From Calliopum simillimum (Eukaryota > Arthropoda > Insecta > Diptera > Lauxaniidae): 64,000 nucleotides of DNA. The notes under the pieces are model-generated. The model was given only the letters and a program-made list of their open reading frames with translations. It searched no databases and was not told where the DNA came from. Position 1 is the first letter of the stretch. Each line of letters opens with the position of its first letter. Made by a program: the position numbers and the translations under genes. Shown piece after piece: positions 63,914 to 64,000 of the stretch. The stretch covers positions 118,257,309 to 118,321,308 of the forward strand of contig OX638368.1 of assembly GCA_951812925.1 (NCBI GenBank), written 5' to 3'.

Positions 63914-64000
63914 TGTGTAGTCATCGACGAATTCTTAGAAATTCTCGATGATCACAAATTCAAGGTGCAAAGCTTTGCTGACGATCTGCGAATAATGGTT
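63914..64000 (+). pseudogene. LINE reverse-transcriptase fragment at the window edge
   Basis: The plus-strand frame through 63920 reads VIDEFLEILDDHKFKVQSFA, then DDLRIMV at the edge. F-A-D-D is the catalytic box of non-LTR reverse transcriptases, and the preceding helix fits the R1/Jockey/I-type spacing. No start or upstream RT block precedes it within the window. It is antisense to, and within an intron of, the kinase gene. It continues beyond 64000, so whether it is intact cannot be judged. Confidence 0.7.

Overview
This is nuclear DNA of a higher (cyclorrhaphan) fly. It is strongly AT-rich. Protein genes have short exons with GT..AG introns, and the recognisable products are closest to Drosophila-type proteins. 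The spaces between genes, and several introns, are packed with DNA-transposon debris. From memory, the Drosophila melanogaster counterparts are CG9855 (MARCH5), CG9853 (GET4), CG14647 (KCTD9) and CG14648/lost (MTHFSD-like), which I believe sit close together at the base of chromosome arm 3R. The order here would then be conserved synteny, but in a larger, more repeat-laden genome than Drosophila. The species cannot be fixed from the sequence; a tephritid or calyptrate fly is possible. Layout: 1-5.4 kb is repeats (a foldback element, then a DINE-1-like Helitron relic with 143-bp tandem repeats). 5433-5756 (-) is the first coding exon of a PRR15-like gene that continues to the left, out of the window. 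5.8-15.7 kb is intergenic, with many foldback elements and two decayed Tc1/mariner-superfamily elements. 15711-17626 (-) is MARCH5 in three exons. 18.0-20.7 kb holds two abutting DNA transposons, one pogo/Tigger-like and one hAT-like. 25924-30671 (-) is GET4 in two exons, with a 3.7-kb intron filled by nested elements. 30.7-33.7 kb is the divergent GET4/KCTD9 spacer and contains a perfect loopless palindrome. 33731-34867 (+) is KCTD9 in two exons. 34.9-40.8 kb is repeats. 40804-55829 (+) is lost in eight exons; its introns carry at least five transposon relics and a LINE tail. 55.8-61.9 kb is the convergent spacer, again full of foldbacks. 61897-63468 (-) is the C-terminal half of an STK32/YANK kinase whose 5' exons lie beyond the right edge. 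The last ~85 bases carry a LINE reverse-transcriptase fragment. The five or six host genes are ordinary housekeeping or regulatory genes: a mitochondrial E3 ligase, tail-anchored protein targeting, a Cullin-3 adaptor, an mRNA-localisation protein and a kinase. They do not form an operon-like system. What stands out is the density and variety of long inverted-repeat (foldback/MITE) elements: more than 20, several with intact target-site duplications, one a 158-bp perfect palindrome with no loop, and one with 98-bp identical arms. Many families have two or three copies in this window alone. All coordinates come from reading the sequence by eye, so repeat boundaries are approximate unless a target-site duplication is given.
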